Assembly (NCBI GenBank): GCA_036850595.1
Contig: CM072159.1
Location: 31,605,612 to 31,669,611, forward strand
Origin: Rhyacichthys aspro
Taxonomy: Eukaryota > Chordata > Actinopteri > Gobiiformes > Rhyacichthyidae
Reading direction: 5' to 3'
DNA length: 64,000 nt
The stretch's first letter is position 1. Each line of letters begins with the position of its first letter. Below are positions 13,504 to 26,570 of the stretch, one piece after another. The position numbers were made by a program, and so were the translations under genes. The notes under the pieces are model-generated. The model searched no databases and was not told the origin of the DNA. It saw only the letters and a program-made list of their open reading frames with translations.

Positions 13504-14046
13504 CCAAATAGTTTATTGTAAAATCAATAATTTGTAAAAAAAAAAACAGTCTTTATGATCCATCTACTGTTTATTCTAAGGGATTGTAATAGATGAGAAC
13601 CTCTATTCAGGAACAGAAAACCTTGCTCCAAAAAGGAGCGCTCCCATTGGTCGACACTTGTCACATGACGTTCCAGGAAGTTTAATAGCTGCAGATAAAG
13701 TGTATTTTCAGCTGAATATGTCTTTTAACAGAGAAACAGCTGAAAAAAGAAAAGCATCAACAGAGAAAAGGGAGGCAACGTAAAACACAGATAAATACTG
13801 TCAATTCAATCACGTAATGTTTAACGAGGAGGAGATAATTGTCGTCCTGACGCTGAAGTCACAGCTAAGCTAACGCTAAACTCTAAACTTCAGTTTGGTC
13901 AAATGGATTAGTATTTTGGAGGAAATATTGTTCTGGTTTTATTTTTTAATAAAAGAGAAGCAGGAGAGGTTCCTAGGCTGATTTTGGAGGAGAGTGGAGT
14001 CTGAGACAGGGACAAAAAAAGAAAAACAGGGAGTGGAGCTTTAAAT
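13504..14046 (+). mobile_element. Dispersed non-autonomous element, copy A
   Basis: About 540 bp, nearly identical to the copy at 35005-35585 and to the reverse complement of 20825-21292 over most of its length. It starts CCAAATAGTTTATTG and ends GTGGAGCTTTAAA. It has no long reading frame and no clear terminal inverted repeat. At 13635-13669 it holds a GGAGCGCTCC palindrome, inverted CCAAT (CCATTGG) and GTCACATGAC. The family is not identified from memory. Confidence 0.85.
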
Positions 14047-14444
14047 GATGTGTTCAGAGCCAGGCCTGGTTTTAGAACAAAATGGAAAGAGTGGATCTAA
14101 ATCTGAGGAGGGTGCAGTCTTGTCTGTCTTAAATGTACAGTGCATATGGCACATTTTATTTTGCCTATATTTCAAACTTTAAATAATATACAAAATAATA
14201 TTAGTTTTTATTGAGCAGAAGTGAGTTCACTGTGTTCTAGGTTCTAATGTGTGTAAAATAAAATGTAAAACAAAAAAGAAAGTAAATCCTGTGTGAAAAG
14301 CGTGAGAGGCTCTATTACAAAGTGCATTAGACTGTTTCTGGTTTATTCACTGGTTTATTCATTTCTGAACATTCAGGCACTCAGTTCTGCAGCTGATCAG
14401 CCCGCGGTCAAAAGGAAAAACATAAAACAGAATTTTTTTGTTAA

Positions 14445-14500
14445 AATAACCCGACCCGTTCTGAGCCGACCCACAACGCTCCAGTGGAAACAAGGCTGAA
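14445..14500. mobile_element. Fragment related to the 11200-11860 element
   Basis: ACCCGACCCGTTCTGAGCCG and then GCTCCAGTGGAAACAAGGCT resemble the CCCGTAC...GGAAACACAAG end of the larger element. It is short and diverged. Confidence 0.35.
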
Positions 14501-15764
14501 GGCTGTGGTGAGTGTGTTGTCACTTCAGGGACACATTTTATAGTTTGAACAAAGAAACTGAATGAACAGATTGGTGTCATTATAGAATTACTATAAACAG
14601 AAGCAACCTCAAACACTTACAATTGTGATAATACATATATTTCTAACTTAACCAGAGGCTTTTGCATTTTCTGATTTGTCTGACTTTCTGGTTAAATTCA
14701 TAAAATAACCTTAAACATGTCCAGTTTACAGTTAGACTCAATGGCTTTACCACATGCGTCTGATGAGTTAAAAACCAGTTCTACTTCATTGAAACAGGCG
14801 AAGTGCTTTTGAAAGTATTTTTTATCCTGGTTTTTAGTGTCTCATGACAAACGGTAACCTGACACGGCTGAATTACTCAACTGTGTCTGAGGACTAATGA
14901 GAGAAATTTCCCCTGAGAATCTTTATCTATTGCTCCTCGGAGAGCACCTCGGGGACCGACTCTCCTGTCTGTCACCTCCACATAGACACTGTAGACCTCC
15001 CCCACTTCTGCATTGTGCCCATCATCCCACTCCCACCCTGTCGCCCCTCTGCCACCTCGCTCACTCATTGACACCCCTGTTTCCTCTAACACTATCATGT
15101 AGCACAGCCATTTCACTTTTGCACCTTGCAATTAAAACCGGGGTAGAGGCGAAGGGGAAAAACACACTGTTATACTTTCATAGCCCCTCCTCCTCTTCCT
15201 CGTATCAGCAACACAACCTTTCAGGCTTCCTTTATCCTTTTTCCTCTAATACGTGTGATACACATGTATGCGGTACTTGTTAAAAATCCAGAGTTTACGA
15301 GAATGGCAGGCATGGAATTAATTAACAAAGGAAATTGCACACCAGCTTTCAGTGGAGCTAGATAATTTCAGCTTTTTACTTTCTGCTCTGGTGATGAGAG
15401 ATAGCGGAGGCAGAGGTGACGAACAGTAATACGAGGGCAGAGAGTGACATTTGTTGTGGCGACTCGTTCAGAGCTGCTTTTGTGACAAGTGCACGAAACA
15501 GTAAACTTCTCTATTTTGAGTCTGAAACCATAAAGAACTGACTCTGTTTAATCTTTTTCACACACAACAGTTTTGATAATTGGCAATAACAAACAAAACT
15601 AGAACTAAATACTATATACTAACTAAAAATAAAAAAAAACAACAACAAACACCATCTCTATTTACTTTTTTTGTATTTGATTTGGCTTCACTTTGTGCAT
15701 TTTGTCCCTTGGACATAGAAAATGTATGTGTATAAATGTTTTTTTATGAATGACACTATTAAGT

Positions 15765-16270
15765 TAAGTCTTCATCAAACATAACAAGTATTTGTGAATG
15801 TTCTGTTTTGTAACCCCTTAAATGCCTGTTTCAGCGTTTAAAGTCTTGTTTTACTGTTAAAAAAAAAAAAAACACAAAAAGTTTGATATTTTTTTCACTG
15901 CATATATTGCATATATTCTATTTGAATTTAGTATTATACATGTCTGAGTGTCAAAAATTGGTAGCAACATTGCGCTTTTTTATGCAAAGTTGTTTATATT
16001 TTATTAAAGAAAGAAGAAATTATTATAAATTCCATTATTAACTTCAGTCCTCACCATACATGACAAATATTCATGAACTTTATGTATTTTTAACCCTTTA
16101 AATGCCAGTTTTAGTGTTTAAAGTCTCTTTGTCTCACATTTCAATGGAAGAGAATTGAATAAATGCATTTTGAGGGAGTCAATGGCACAAAAAAATGCCA
16201 AATGGACAAAGATGGAGCCATATTTTTAAAATGCACATAAAAGACTTGAAGAAGGGTTAAACAATTCCTG
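15765..16270. repeat. Two-copy diverged duplication (units near 15765-15870 and 16040-16130)
   Basis: Both units carry, in order, a CATCAAACATAACAAGTATT-type segment, TAACCC(C/T)TTAAATGCC, TTT(C/T)AG(C/T)GTTTAAAGTCT. The first reads GTAACCCCTTAAATGCC and the second TAACCCTTTAAATGCC. Unit spacing is about 270 bp. Confidence 0.6.
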
Positions 16271-16790
16271 GATATAAAGTCATAATCTGTTTTCCTGCTC
16301 TATTTCTATGACCAGCAGACCTCTTTCATGGCGTTTGTTTGATTTGTTTATGTAAAAATCCCTCTCTGGCCTAATGACCTGCTTCAGCCTCAGTCTCTGT
16401 AGCTTTAGTGAATGTATGCGGACAAATTGTTCCAATAACAAAGTTGCATAACGTGCTTGTTTTTTTTACAAAGGGAAATAACATCTTGCCTCTTTGCCGT
16501 CCTCTTCACTCTCAACAAAAAAGCTCTTTACAATGACACACAACATGGGACTGGGACTGCATCTTGGCGTCAACAGACTCCTAGTGTGTGTTTCCAGCTC
16601 TGAGAAGTGCTTTTGCTGCAGTTTTTTCCTCCTCTTACTCTCTCACACACACAATAACGTACGGCAGGCTTGCAAACGTTGCCCAGCGTCGCTCATACTC
16701 TCCTGTGAAGTCAGAGAGCCTTTGATCTGTGGTGTTATACTCTCCTGACCTCTGCACGATCCACCCCCTGCTCTCTGGTGAGTGTGTGTG

Positions 16791-16793
<3 letters not shown>

Positions 16794-16827
<34 letters not shown>
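16794..16827. repeat. TG microsatellite
   Basis: About 17 TG units, preceded by a shorter interrupted TG run. Confidence 0.95.
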
Positions 16828-16828
<1 letters not shown>

Positions 16829-17594
16829 CCCAGCGCAACCACATGGTAAAATATATGTGGTGTATGTGCGTCATGTTCAGATACACTTTAAAGACTTCAA
16901 AAACAGCCTATAATAAGCTAAAAGTTATGTGTGCAACAAATCAAATATCAAAACTTTATTTATGGCTAAAAATAAAAAGCAGTCTTGCTCTAAGTCCAGG
17001 AGTGATTACTTTTTCAAATGTTTGAGATGATTACCCTCAGTAGAGCCTAATAAGCCCGGCCACATGTGGAAAACATTGTCTGTTGAATGAGATCTCTGAA
17101 GCAGTCACTGGAAAGTTGCAGAATGCGATTAGTTTTTATAAATGCAGATAAATCCAGGAAATTGCCTCTAAAATGACACAGGTAGTGAGTAATCAGATTC
17201 AGTTTAAACAGGCATCGGGGATTAGCGGTGCTGGCTCCGTCTGCACCAATGACATGACACTGCACTCGAGATACTGCCCTAGACTACTGCCCCCTCCTCC
17301 TCAGCGCTGGGGTCTCCAATGTGGCGCTACACTGAGCACAAATGCAGCCACATGTACTTCTACACACGACGGAAATGGAAATATGATGTTATTGATGTGT
17401 TTATGGAAGACTCTATGTTGGATTTGTTCAAAAAGTGCAACAACAATGTGCAAAACCATCTAGTCTGAGCTTAAAGATGGAGTTTGTAGTTTTTTATGCC
17501 CTCCAAGAACATGTAGGAGCCATTTACACAACACCAAAACACAAAAAGATCTGTGTATTTCGCTGCTACTACACACCAGAAGTAGTTTAGTTGT

Positions 17595-17690
17595 TGTTTT
17601 ATTTTTATTTAACCTTTATTTATCCGGGAAAAGATCCATTAAGATTAACAATCTCTTTTTCAAGGATGTCCTGGACAAAATGAGCAGTAG
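17595..17690. mobile_element. Probable interspersed repeat fragment
   Basis: ATTTAACCTTTATTTATCCG followed by GATTAACAATCTCTTTTTCA matches a phrase very common in vertebrate repeats. Boundaries and family are uncertain. Confidence 0.4.
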
Positions 17691-19788
17691 TTATTTTAGA
17701 CTCTGTGCTGGGTACAAACAGACAACTGAACATTAAACAGATTATGTACAAGAACAGGAACAGATCAAGCAGTAAAACATAAAAATCTGACTGCAGTGCA
17801 CTTTAATGAACACTTTGTACAAGTACAGCTGGTTTCCATTCGTAGTCATCAACATTTAAAGACAAAAACAAACAGCAAATAACAGCAACAAACAGACATA
17901 ACAGCAAATACAATGATATATAAAGCAACAAATAACATCTCAGTACTAAGTTACTACTTACTGTATAAAGTGCTGATCAGACTCAGGTATTTTCACAGGT
18001 TTGATTCATTTTTAACCATTTTTTAAGCTGTTTTTTAAGCTGTTGAAGGTTTACTGGACATCGCTGTGGCTCTGTTTTGCCGATTCAATGTTTTTCTGGA
18101 GTCAAAACACTGTCTTAGTCTAAACAAACCGTCAAATTGCAATAAAATCTTTCTGTTTTGTCGTATACACAGCTTCGTAGTTTTCTGTGAACCAACCAAG
18201 TCAGATGATAAGTTTATTAAAGAAAAAACACAGCATCAATAAACACAGAGATTCCATGAATAAAACAAAATACAAGATTAATATTATGAGGTAATTATAT
18301 ACTACAAAAAAAAAAGGATTTTGACTGATCTGTTCTCCTTTACTACAAAACGACAAGCTTACTCCACAAGCAACAATAGAAAACAGCATTAGCTTCAATT
18401 CATGCACATATACAGTACACTATTAAAATTCAACTGATGTAAAATGTGTGTTTGGTGTGTTTCGATGGAAGTGGATGGTCATAAACCAGAGAAGAACTGC
18501 CCAATACATGTGAACAAACAGCACACGGCCTTCTGGGAAGCATCACCACTCTTTGAGTCAGGGATCAGTCCTCGGTAAACAACCTCTCCTGATTAGTCTT
18601 ATATCACTGTTCAATTTTTGATTTGTTCCAAATTGGAAATGTGCGTGTGCCGTGTTTTTCGGCCCCTCCCTCGCCTCCTTTGTGCTCCTCAGTGCTTTGA
18701 TATTAAACATGGATTAGCAGTGTCTAAGCTCTCTCCGTCCAGACACACACTGCTCTTTCTCCTCAGAGGCCATTGATTTCCAAACTACTTAGGTCCTGTT
18801 TGTATGTACGGACACACAGAAGTGTAAGCTGGTTAAATGTGAAGTGCGTCATCTGTCACACGCAGCTCCTCGCCTCGGCTTCCTCTGGGTTTATACATCC
18901 AACAGACTGGAATCACATTTGATCATTACATTAAGGTCCTTTTGTGACATTAGGACGCGTAAGTCGAGAGATGATCCAGATGTCATGCTCTGTTCTACAC
19001 GTTTATATTCACAATAATATGGAAGATTTATGAATGGAGAGTGTCTGCTTATGAATTCACTCTTGTCATTTTCTTTGAACGGGTTGCGGAATCAAAGAAA
19101 TCAGTCGTAGGTGTGTTTTTATCTACTCTATAAAGATTAGTTTGATTTAGTTTGGCTTCGAACTAAACAGAAGTTCTGTCTGCGTCTCCTGAAGTGTTCT
19201 TTCTGGCCTTGGTGCCGAGTACTGAGGCATAACACAGGTAATTACAGTCTGCAGCCTGCTCCAGCTTATTATGCCAAAACATCACTGGCCCCTTCTCCAA
19301 ATATATCATAAATAATTATTACGGAGCGCGTGTTCACTGCTCTGGGCCATGGATATAACTTGTTTAGTTTCAAACACACCCCAATCAATATAAGCCTATC
19401 ATCTAAAATTTATGAGAACACCAGCTTTTATTTTATTTATTTTCCTATTTATTTATTTATTTGGTTCATTTGGCTCGTTCTGAATGTGCGTGCATACAGC
19501 AGAGAGGGTCTCGCTGCTCGAGAGCGAGAGGCAGCTCGGTCCAGCAGCGGCGCCGCTCCAGGGACCCCCAGAATTATGGATCGAGGACAGGAGTCGTGAG
19601 ATGATTGACAGGCGCGTTCCGTCGGAGGTGATTAGGTGCACGAGGCCCAAAGAAAACAGACATGATGGAAATTTCAACATCCCCACTCTAATTTCTGCTG
19701 CGGGTAATTATGATACATGATGATCTGCAGACATCATTGGCCACACAGTCCGCCGTGCTCAATCTTTCCTGCTGCTTGTCTCTTGTTG

Positions 19789-19791
<3 letters not shown>

Positions 19792-19842
<51 letters not shown>

Positions 19843-19846
19843 ACAC
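19792..19846. repeat. CA microsatellite
   Basis: About 23 CA units, a single CAGA interruption, then a few more. Confidence 0.95.
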
Positions 19847-20140
19847 TAATCAAAAGCAGTCAGGCATCATAACGCAGTACAACACAGAAAGTGTTTATTT
19901 TATAAGATAAGATGAGGTATCATTTATTTATTCCACAACGAGGAGCTAGCGTAGCCAATAATTGAAAAGAGAAAGTCGATTAAAATGACAACAATAACAA
20001 GAATACGTACAGAACTAAGTTTTATTCATGTTTCAATGTAAAAATGTGAACTATAAAGAATGTTTATTTTTATTAGTTTATGAAATAAAAGTGAAAGAAC
20101 GACAAGATAATTCTAAATCAAATCAGTATTTGGTTTAACT

Positions 20141-20740
20141 TGTAATCCCAGACAAAACCAGACCAGACTGGACTAAACCAGACCATGTAATCCCAGACAA
20201 AACCAGACCAAACTGGACTAAACCAGACCATGTAATCCCAGACAAAACCAGACCAAACTGGACTAAACCAGACCATGTAATCCCAGACAAAACCAGGCCA
20301 GACTGGACTAAACCAGACCATGTAATCCCAGACAAAGCCAGACCAGACTGGACTAAACCAGACCATGTAATCCCAGACAAAACCAGACCAGACTGGACTA
20401 AACCAGACCATGTAATCCCAGACAAAACCAGACCAAACTGGACTAAACCAGACCATGTAATCCCAGACAAAACCAGGTTAAACTGGACTAAACCAGACCA
20501 TGTAATCCCAGACAAAACCAGACCAAACTGGACTAAACCAGACCATGTAATCCCAGACAAAACCAGACCAAACTGGACTAAACCAGACCATGTAATCCCA
20601 GACAAAATCAGCCCAAACTGGACTAAACCAGACCATGTAATCCCAGACAAAACCAGGTAGAACTGGACTAAACCAGACCATGTAATCCCAGACTAAACCA
20701 GACCAACCTGGACTAAACCAGACCATGTAATCTCATCTTC
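20141..20740. repeat. 45-bp minisatellite, array 1 (13 units)
   Basis: Thirteen consecutive units of exactly 45 bp from 20141 to 20725, starting TGTAATCCCAGACAAAACCA and ending GGACTAAACCAGACCA, followed by a decayed partial. Variation concentrates at one point after ACCAG (ACCAGACC, AGGCC, AGGTTA, AGGTAG, AGCCC). Because 45 is divisible by 3 and the unit lacks stops, it creates spurious minus-strand open frames. Confidence 0.97.
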
Positions 20741-20824
20741 TACAACAGGAGGAAGTAACATAGATATGACAGAGATGTGTTGGCGCGAGAAAACTCTAGC
20801 ATAAATGGGACAGCTTAAAGTAAT

Positions 20825-21292
20825 AGAAAATAATAAAACTGGAACATTTTTCCTCCAAAATACTAATCCATTTGACCAAACTGAAGTTTAGAGTTTAGCG
20901 TTAGCTTAGCTGTGACTTCAGCGTCAGGACGACAATTATCTCCTCCTCGTTAAACATTACGTGATTGAATTGACAGTATTTATCTGTGTTTTACGTTGTC
21001 TCCCTTTTCTCTGTTGGTGCTTTTCTTTTTTCAGCTGTTTCTCTGTTAAAAGACATATTCAGCTGAAAATACACTTTATCTGTAGCTATTAAACTTCCTG
21101 GAACGTCATGTGACAAGTGTCGACCAATGGGAGCGCTCCTTTTTGGAGCAAGGTTTTCTGTTCCTGAATAGAGGTTCTCATCTATTACAATCCCTTAGAA
21201 TAAACAGTAGATGGATCATAAAGACTGTTTTTTCACAAATTATTGATTTTACAATAAACTATTTGGGTTTAAACCATTTTCCAACTAGAAGA
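20825..21292 (-). mobile_element. Dispersed non-autonomous element, copy B
   Basis: Inverted relative to copies A and C and very similar to both. It keeps the extended 5' part CTTCTAGTTGGAAAATGG shared with copy C. Its 3' end diverges just after GGAGGAAAAATG and lacks the final roughly 100 bp, stopping about 100 bp from the 45-bp minisatellite array. Its core is at 21105-21139. Confidence 0.85.
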
Positions 21293-24200
21293 ACAAATAT
21301 CAGATATGTTTAAACTGAGACAAGTGCATCCAACACAGTTTCACATGTGCTTTAACTAAACAAAGCAGTGTGATTATTGATTGCAAAAGTAATCAGAAAA
21401 GTATTTAGCTGCTGCTTTAAATCACATGAAACGTCAACAAACAAAACTCATTCTCTGAAGAAGTGTGTCACCAGTGAACCTCCCAGGCCTCTCAGATTCA
21501 GTATCAGCTCGTCTTCTGCTGCTCTTCCTCCTCCTCTCGACCGTGTCAGGTGCGTTTAGCATGGCTTTGAACGCAGTGCCTCCATATTTTATTGAACTCG
21601 TTGTTGGTTGATGCTGGATTCCTGCACAATGCCGGGCGATAGCTTCATGCATTAGAGATGTGAGCTTTGGACGCTGGGCCCCGAAAGATGGAAAGAAAAT
21701 AGTGAGGATGGGCCTGTGTGCTTCTGTCTGTGTTGATGGACTGTATAGAAGTTGTTGTGATTTAGCTTTTCACTGTTAGCTGCTGCCAAAAAGAAAATCC
21801 ATGTGTGCTTTCATAGATTCTTTCTCAAGGATAAGAGCTCCATGACTGCTCTCATCCTCTGTGTATGTGCACATTGACTTGTTTTCTTCTCTCAGCAGGT
21901 GTGTCTCAAATATTGTTTTTCAAGAGTATCTTGTGTTTTGACCGAGAGGGGGTTTGACCACCAGGAATCAAGACAGTTTGTTAGACTTTCCACTGCTTTT
22001 TTTTAACACACAGTACTCTTAAACCATATAAACATGCTGCAGAAGTCAGGAGAATAGGTTTATGGAGTAAAAAGATTTGATAAATATTTATATAAAAGTT
22101 AATTATTGTGAATGCCGTGTGATGATCTTTTCTCAATAGATAGTTACATAATATACGTGATATTTGAGTGATCCAGGGGCATTGTGTGAGGCTAGGTAGT
22201 CTCTGTTAAAAACAAATTGTTCCAAAATTGTAAATTACTAATTGTAAAGAACCATTAAACAACATAAAGTATATGTGATGAATCTTGCAGACGATCTGGT
22301 AAACCACAGTCACAAGTGTTGTCCAAATGAGATATTGCAGATTGGATTGTTCTTGAGATGAAAATCTTATGAAGCAGTGCAAAAATTGACAGTAAATTGT
22401 GTCAAAAAATCTTTTATTTTTCCTCAAATGTAGCTGGTGTTTTGGCCTCTTATATTATTAGCTTAAATTGTCTTTTGAAGGTGTCCTATTTCACAAAAGT
22501 CGTGTGTAAAAGACACTAATGTGAGGGCTGGGAACTTTAGGCTTTTGTGAATATAAAACTAAACTAAACTAAACCTAAACACCCCCAGGCCACTTTTTAT
22601 ACTGTCTATAGAATGTCTCAGTGCATTGATTAACATCTGTGTATCTCTTTGCATGGCGTTAAAAACATGCATTAATTTGGTTTATTTGCATAAGGTGTCC
22701 AAGTCCAATTGCTCTTGATATACGTTAAGTGAGAAGGCACTGACTAATCCCCTGAAGAGGTAAGTGTAAAACACATATGTGTGACCTACACATTGTAGCA
22801 TGTAGAAAGAGGAAAATAAGACACTGCCACGTGTCAGGCCTTAAATTAACGCTCCATATTTTAGAGCCATTACAGAGGCCTCCACAGATCACAGACAGGA
22901 CGACTCAGTATTCGTCAGACAGCCTCCTATCACCTCTGCATCACTTCTGGGACATTTGCATAAGGTCTTCTTTTAGTTAAAGCCATTTTTTAAAGAAATT
23001 AAAACCACACCGTGTTTAGATGTAATAATATTCTGTGTAAATGTGCTACTAGAAAATGTCTTCTTGGGAGTTTAATGTGCCCCATTAATAGTTTCATATT
23101 TGTTTGAGGTTTGTGGCAATAGTTGAGACTGCAGCACCGCGGCCAAACAGATGTCCCATTTACAACTAACAATTACACACTGAGGAATTTGGAGAGAGAA
23201 GTTTATTTAAACAAAATCTTCACATGACATCGCTCCCTCTCCGGCACCTCACAGATTTATTATGAACGAACCAGTTTATGCTGATTCTCTCATTTACCTC
23301 GCTGCCCCCCTCCGTCCGTGAAGCAATAATCTGGCTTCCTGTAGACTAAACATAAAATTAAAATGCAATCTGGCTGTGCCGTATGTTTTATAGAAATCTG
23401 GGGGAAAAAAGAACTCGCATCAGCGACTTTCACAGATAAAAGTGCCACAGCTTACCGAGTAAAAAGACGGATAAAAAACTGAATATGTCTTTTTTCTGTT
23501 CCTCTCGTCGCCTTTGCATATGTTAGAGCAGCTTGATTAACGGCCGGGCCAAGCAAAAGCTAATTATTTTATTGAGTTGGGGGACGAGGCGGGATCCCAC
23601 CCCAGGGATTTGGCTTTGGCTGCAAAATAGAAAAGACCCCCCTCTTCTGTGATGTGTGATTCCTCCCTCCTCCTGCACCCGTCCCGTCCGTGACAGCGGG
23701 ATGAGCCCCAGGTATGGGTGGTCTCATCTCTCCTCCATCAATAAGAAGCTTACTCTCCGTACTGGAAATGGGAGGGAATACAATACCGTTGCAATTTGAT
23801 TTTAAGCCCCACAGGTCAATCTCCTGAACCCACTTTTCAGGCAGTTTCTTTTATCATTCCTTTCCCGTCGTTCAACTCTATTTTGCTTTTTCTTCGAGTC
23901 CCTATCACTACCTGTCTTTCACTCTCCTTTACAGTGCTCCAATTTTGTGCAAAACTGTGATTTATTCTTGTCAGAGTTAGCTGTCTGTGAGGTTACTGTG
24001 GAAGTCAAAATATGCAGCTATCACAGGTTCAAACTCATGTCACTGTGACATTTTTCAGTTTCCAGACTGTTCTGTGGTGGATGTGTCTTCACTTTTTCCA
24101 TAATATAAAGGAATTATAACCGTTTGGAAATACTTTGTTTATAAATGACAACACTGACTTTGTGCACTGCATTATTTGAACCAGCAGTGGCAGTAATATG

Positions 24201-24498
24201 CTTTTTCAGTCCCATTTGTGATCAATTTTGTTCAAATTTGACTTTTTTATTGATATGAAACGCACATACCTCACTGTAAATGCAACAGTAAAGAGTAAAT
24301 CAGAGTTTAGGGCCCTCTCCTCATGCTCTGGAGATATAATACTACCAACTTATGAGAAGACTTGGATGTCACAACAGTATCCAGTCCCTTTGCCAAGGAT
24401 CCAGTGGGTAGCTTTTATAAACCATGAGCAGCATGACTGGGTTTTATTAGATCTGTGAGTGCAAGAAATGTATCAGTGTTTTAGCAAAGTCTGTCTGT
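21293..24498. other. Intergenic, no gene seen
   Basis: Unique AT-rich DNA. A GC-richer, motif-dense stretch at about 23240-23850 is the only notable block. Confidence 0.7.
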
Positions 24499-24499
24499 T

Positions 24500-24607
24500 G
24501 AACAAAATGATGCACAAGTGAGTGACCTGGGTTCAAATCCAACATGGATCTAATTGCTCCATGTCATTCTTCCCTTTTGTCTCTCTACATTCAATAAAGA
24601 GTGTTAC
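24500..24607 (+). mobile_element. tRNA-derived SINE fragment
   Basis: A B-box-like GGGTTCAAATCC is followed by TGTCATTCTTCCC, a pyrimidine-rich body and an AATAAAGAGTG end, the same layout as the 4330-4463 copy in the opposite orientation. The A-box side is degenerate. Confidence 0.6.
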
Positions 24608-24798
24608 TGGTTTTAAATTCTAAGGCAAAAACAAGTATTGTTTCCTAAAAACACAATTTTATAGTATAAAGAGTACTGTGAACAAGGTTTATGCAGATGT
24701 GGACATGAAAAGTAAAGTAAAAAACTATAAAAGATGGGGATTTTATTTGTTTACAAAGAACACAATTCAAAATTAAATCAATATTTGGTCTGATTTTG

Positions 24799-25291
24799 CC
24801 AAAACCAGACCAGACTGGACTAAACCAGACCATGTAATCCCAGACAAAACCAGACCAGACTGGACTAAACCAGACCATGTAATCCCAGACAAAACCAGAC
24901 CAGACTGGACTAAACCAGACCATGTAATCCCAGACAAAACCAGACCAAACTGGACTAAACCAGACCATGTAATCCCAGACAAAACCAGACCAAACACATT
25001 AATCCAGCAAAGCCTAAACTGGACTAAACCAGACCATGTAATCCCAGACAAAACCAGACCAAACTGGACTAAACCAGACCATGTAATCCCAGACAAAACC
25101 AGACCAGACTGGACTAAACCAGACCATGTAATCCCAGACAAAACCAGACCAAACTGGACTAAACCAGACCATGTAATCCCAGACTAAACCAGGTTAAACT
25201 GGACTAAACCAGACCATGTAATCCCAGACAAAACCAGACCAAACTGGACTAGACCAGACCATGTAATCCCAGACTAAACCAGGTCAGACCC
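24799..25291. repeat. 45-bp minisatellite, array 2 (9 units plus partials)
   Basis: Same unit and orientation as the 20141 array. Unit starts fall at 24833, 24878, 24923, 24968, 25037, 25082, 25127, 25172 and 25217, with partial units at both ends. The unit at 24968 carries a 24-bp insertion. The AGGTTAAACTGG and CAGACTAAACC variants of array 1 occur here too. Confidence 0.97.
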
Positions 25292-26570
25292 TAAAACTTG
25301 AAGGTTTTGTTTCTTCACTCACTTTTCCATTTTGTAAATTGATTAAAAAATCATTTAAATATTATATTATTGACATCATTCTTACTTTACTGCACATCCA
25401 CATCTGTCTGAAACCTTCCCACAGTACTGTATTTATATATTTATATTTCTAATCATCAATAGGAGCACAGAGCCAGTGCAGAGTGTGTGTTTTTGCGTTG
25501 TTCCCTGTGTATGGGTCGTATCTGATTGACCCCTGGCCCCTGTCTGCATGTGGCCCTTGTGGCAGTGAGCCCAGTGTCTTTATTGGCCACTCTGTTCTGC
25601 AGTTGTAGTGCACGGTGGACAACAAATTGGCTCCTTCATGTGTCTCCCTCCAAATGCTGAGGTTAGGCTTTAATTGTGGCACCTGGGTTGGGAAGCAGCC
25701 GAGTTATAGACAAAATAGCAACGCTGGTGTCAGTGGACGTGTTGTGAATAGTTCACATAATACCAGTGTATACACAGTGGACACGGAGCCAGCCACCTTT
25801 GCTCCTTTCCCCTGTTCTCGCTGAATAAGAATCTGACATAAATTCTGCACATATAAAATTAGTAAATGCCACTGTAGCCGTAGTTAAATATCACACAAAC
25901 CCCTTGGGGAGGGGGATGGGAGGGGGTTGCCAGAAACTTACCTTGGCCTATTTTTTCACGGCGAAATAAGCCAGTGGGAGGAGGAGGGGCTGGAGAAAGG
26001 AAGAAAGAGGAGATGGCAAGAGGTTAGAGAGAAAGAAAAGGGTGAAGGAGAAGGAAGGAAGGAGGGACGTCAGAGAGGGAGGAGCGTCCCGACAGAACAA
26101 CAGCTTTACTCTCTTCATATTGAAACTATCACAGAAAACAGTGTCGCGCAGAAGACCCTTTCCTCAAACGCTCGTATCATCATCAAAGGTCAAGTGGAGT
26201 CTAATCACGCTCTAATAAAGTTACTTTGAAGTGAAGGAGAAGGGTGGAGCAGGGCATAGGGGCTCACACTGGTTTCATTACTGATCATTAATGACTGCTT
26301 AATATAAAACAACCTTAGAGTGTTTAGTTTAGTAGTGTTAGTCTTTGGTGGAAGAATAGTCTGAGAAGTTCAAGACATGTTTGTTTTTCCTCTTCACTTC
26401 ACTCAGGACAAGTTTTTCTTCTTTTGATATTTTGTCTTTTTGTTCTCTCTTTCTTACTTTAATTATTTCATACAACCTCTAATATGCAGAAATGTGTAAG
26501 TGTATGAAGGATATATACATTTGTAAATACACACAATACCACACATTAGTTTCTTCCTTTGTCTAAGCAA

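Larger units (their letters stand above)
14047..20140. other. Intergenic, no gene seen
   Basis: Contains the 15.8-16.3 kb duplication, TG and CA microsatellites and a repeat fragment near 17.6 kb. The remaining sequence is unique and noncoding in appearance. Confidence 0.7.

Noticed and set aside
20118..20726. Minus-strand open frames of 82-171 residues with a repeated WFSPVWSGFVWDYM motif, also at 24645-25141
   Set aside because: They are readings of a 45-bp minisatellite. Two frames stay open at once because the unit is divisible by 3 and lacks stops. There is no start context, unique sequence or homology.
20141..20740. Possible CRISPR array
   Set aside because: Units are contiguous with no spacers, and the locus is in a vertebrate genome.
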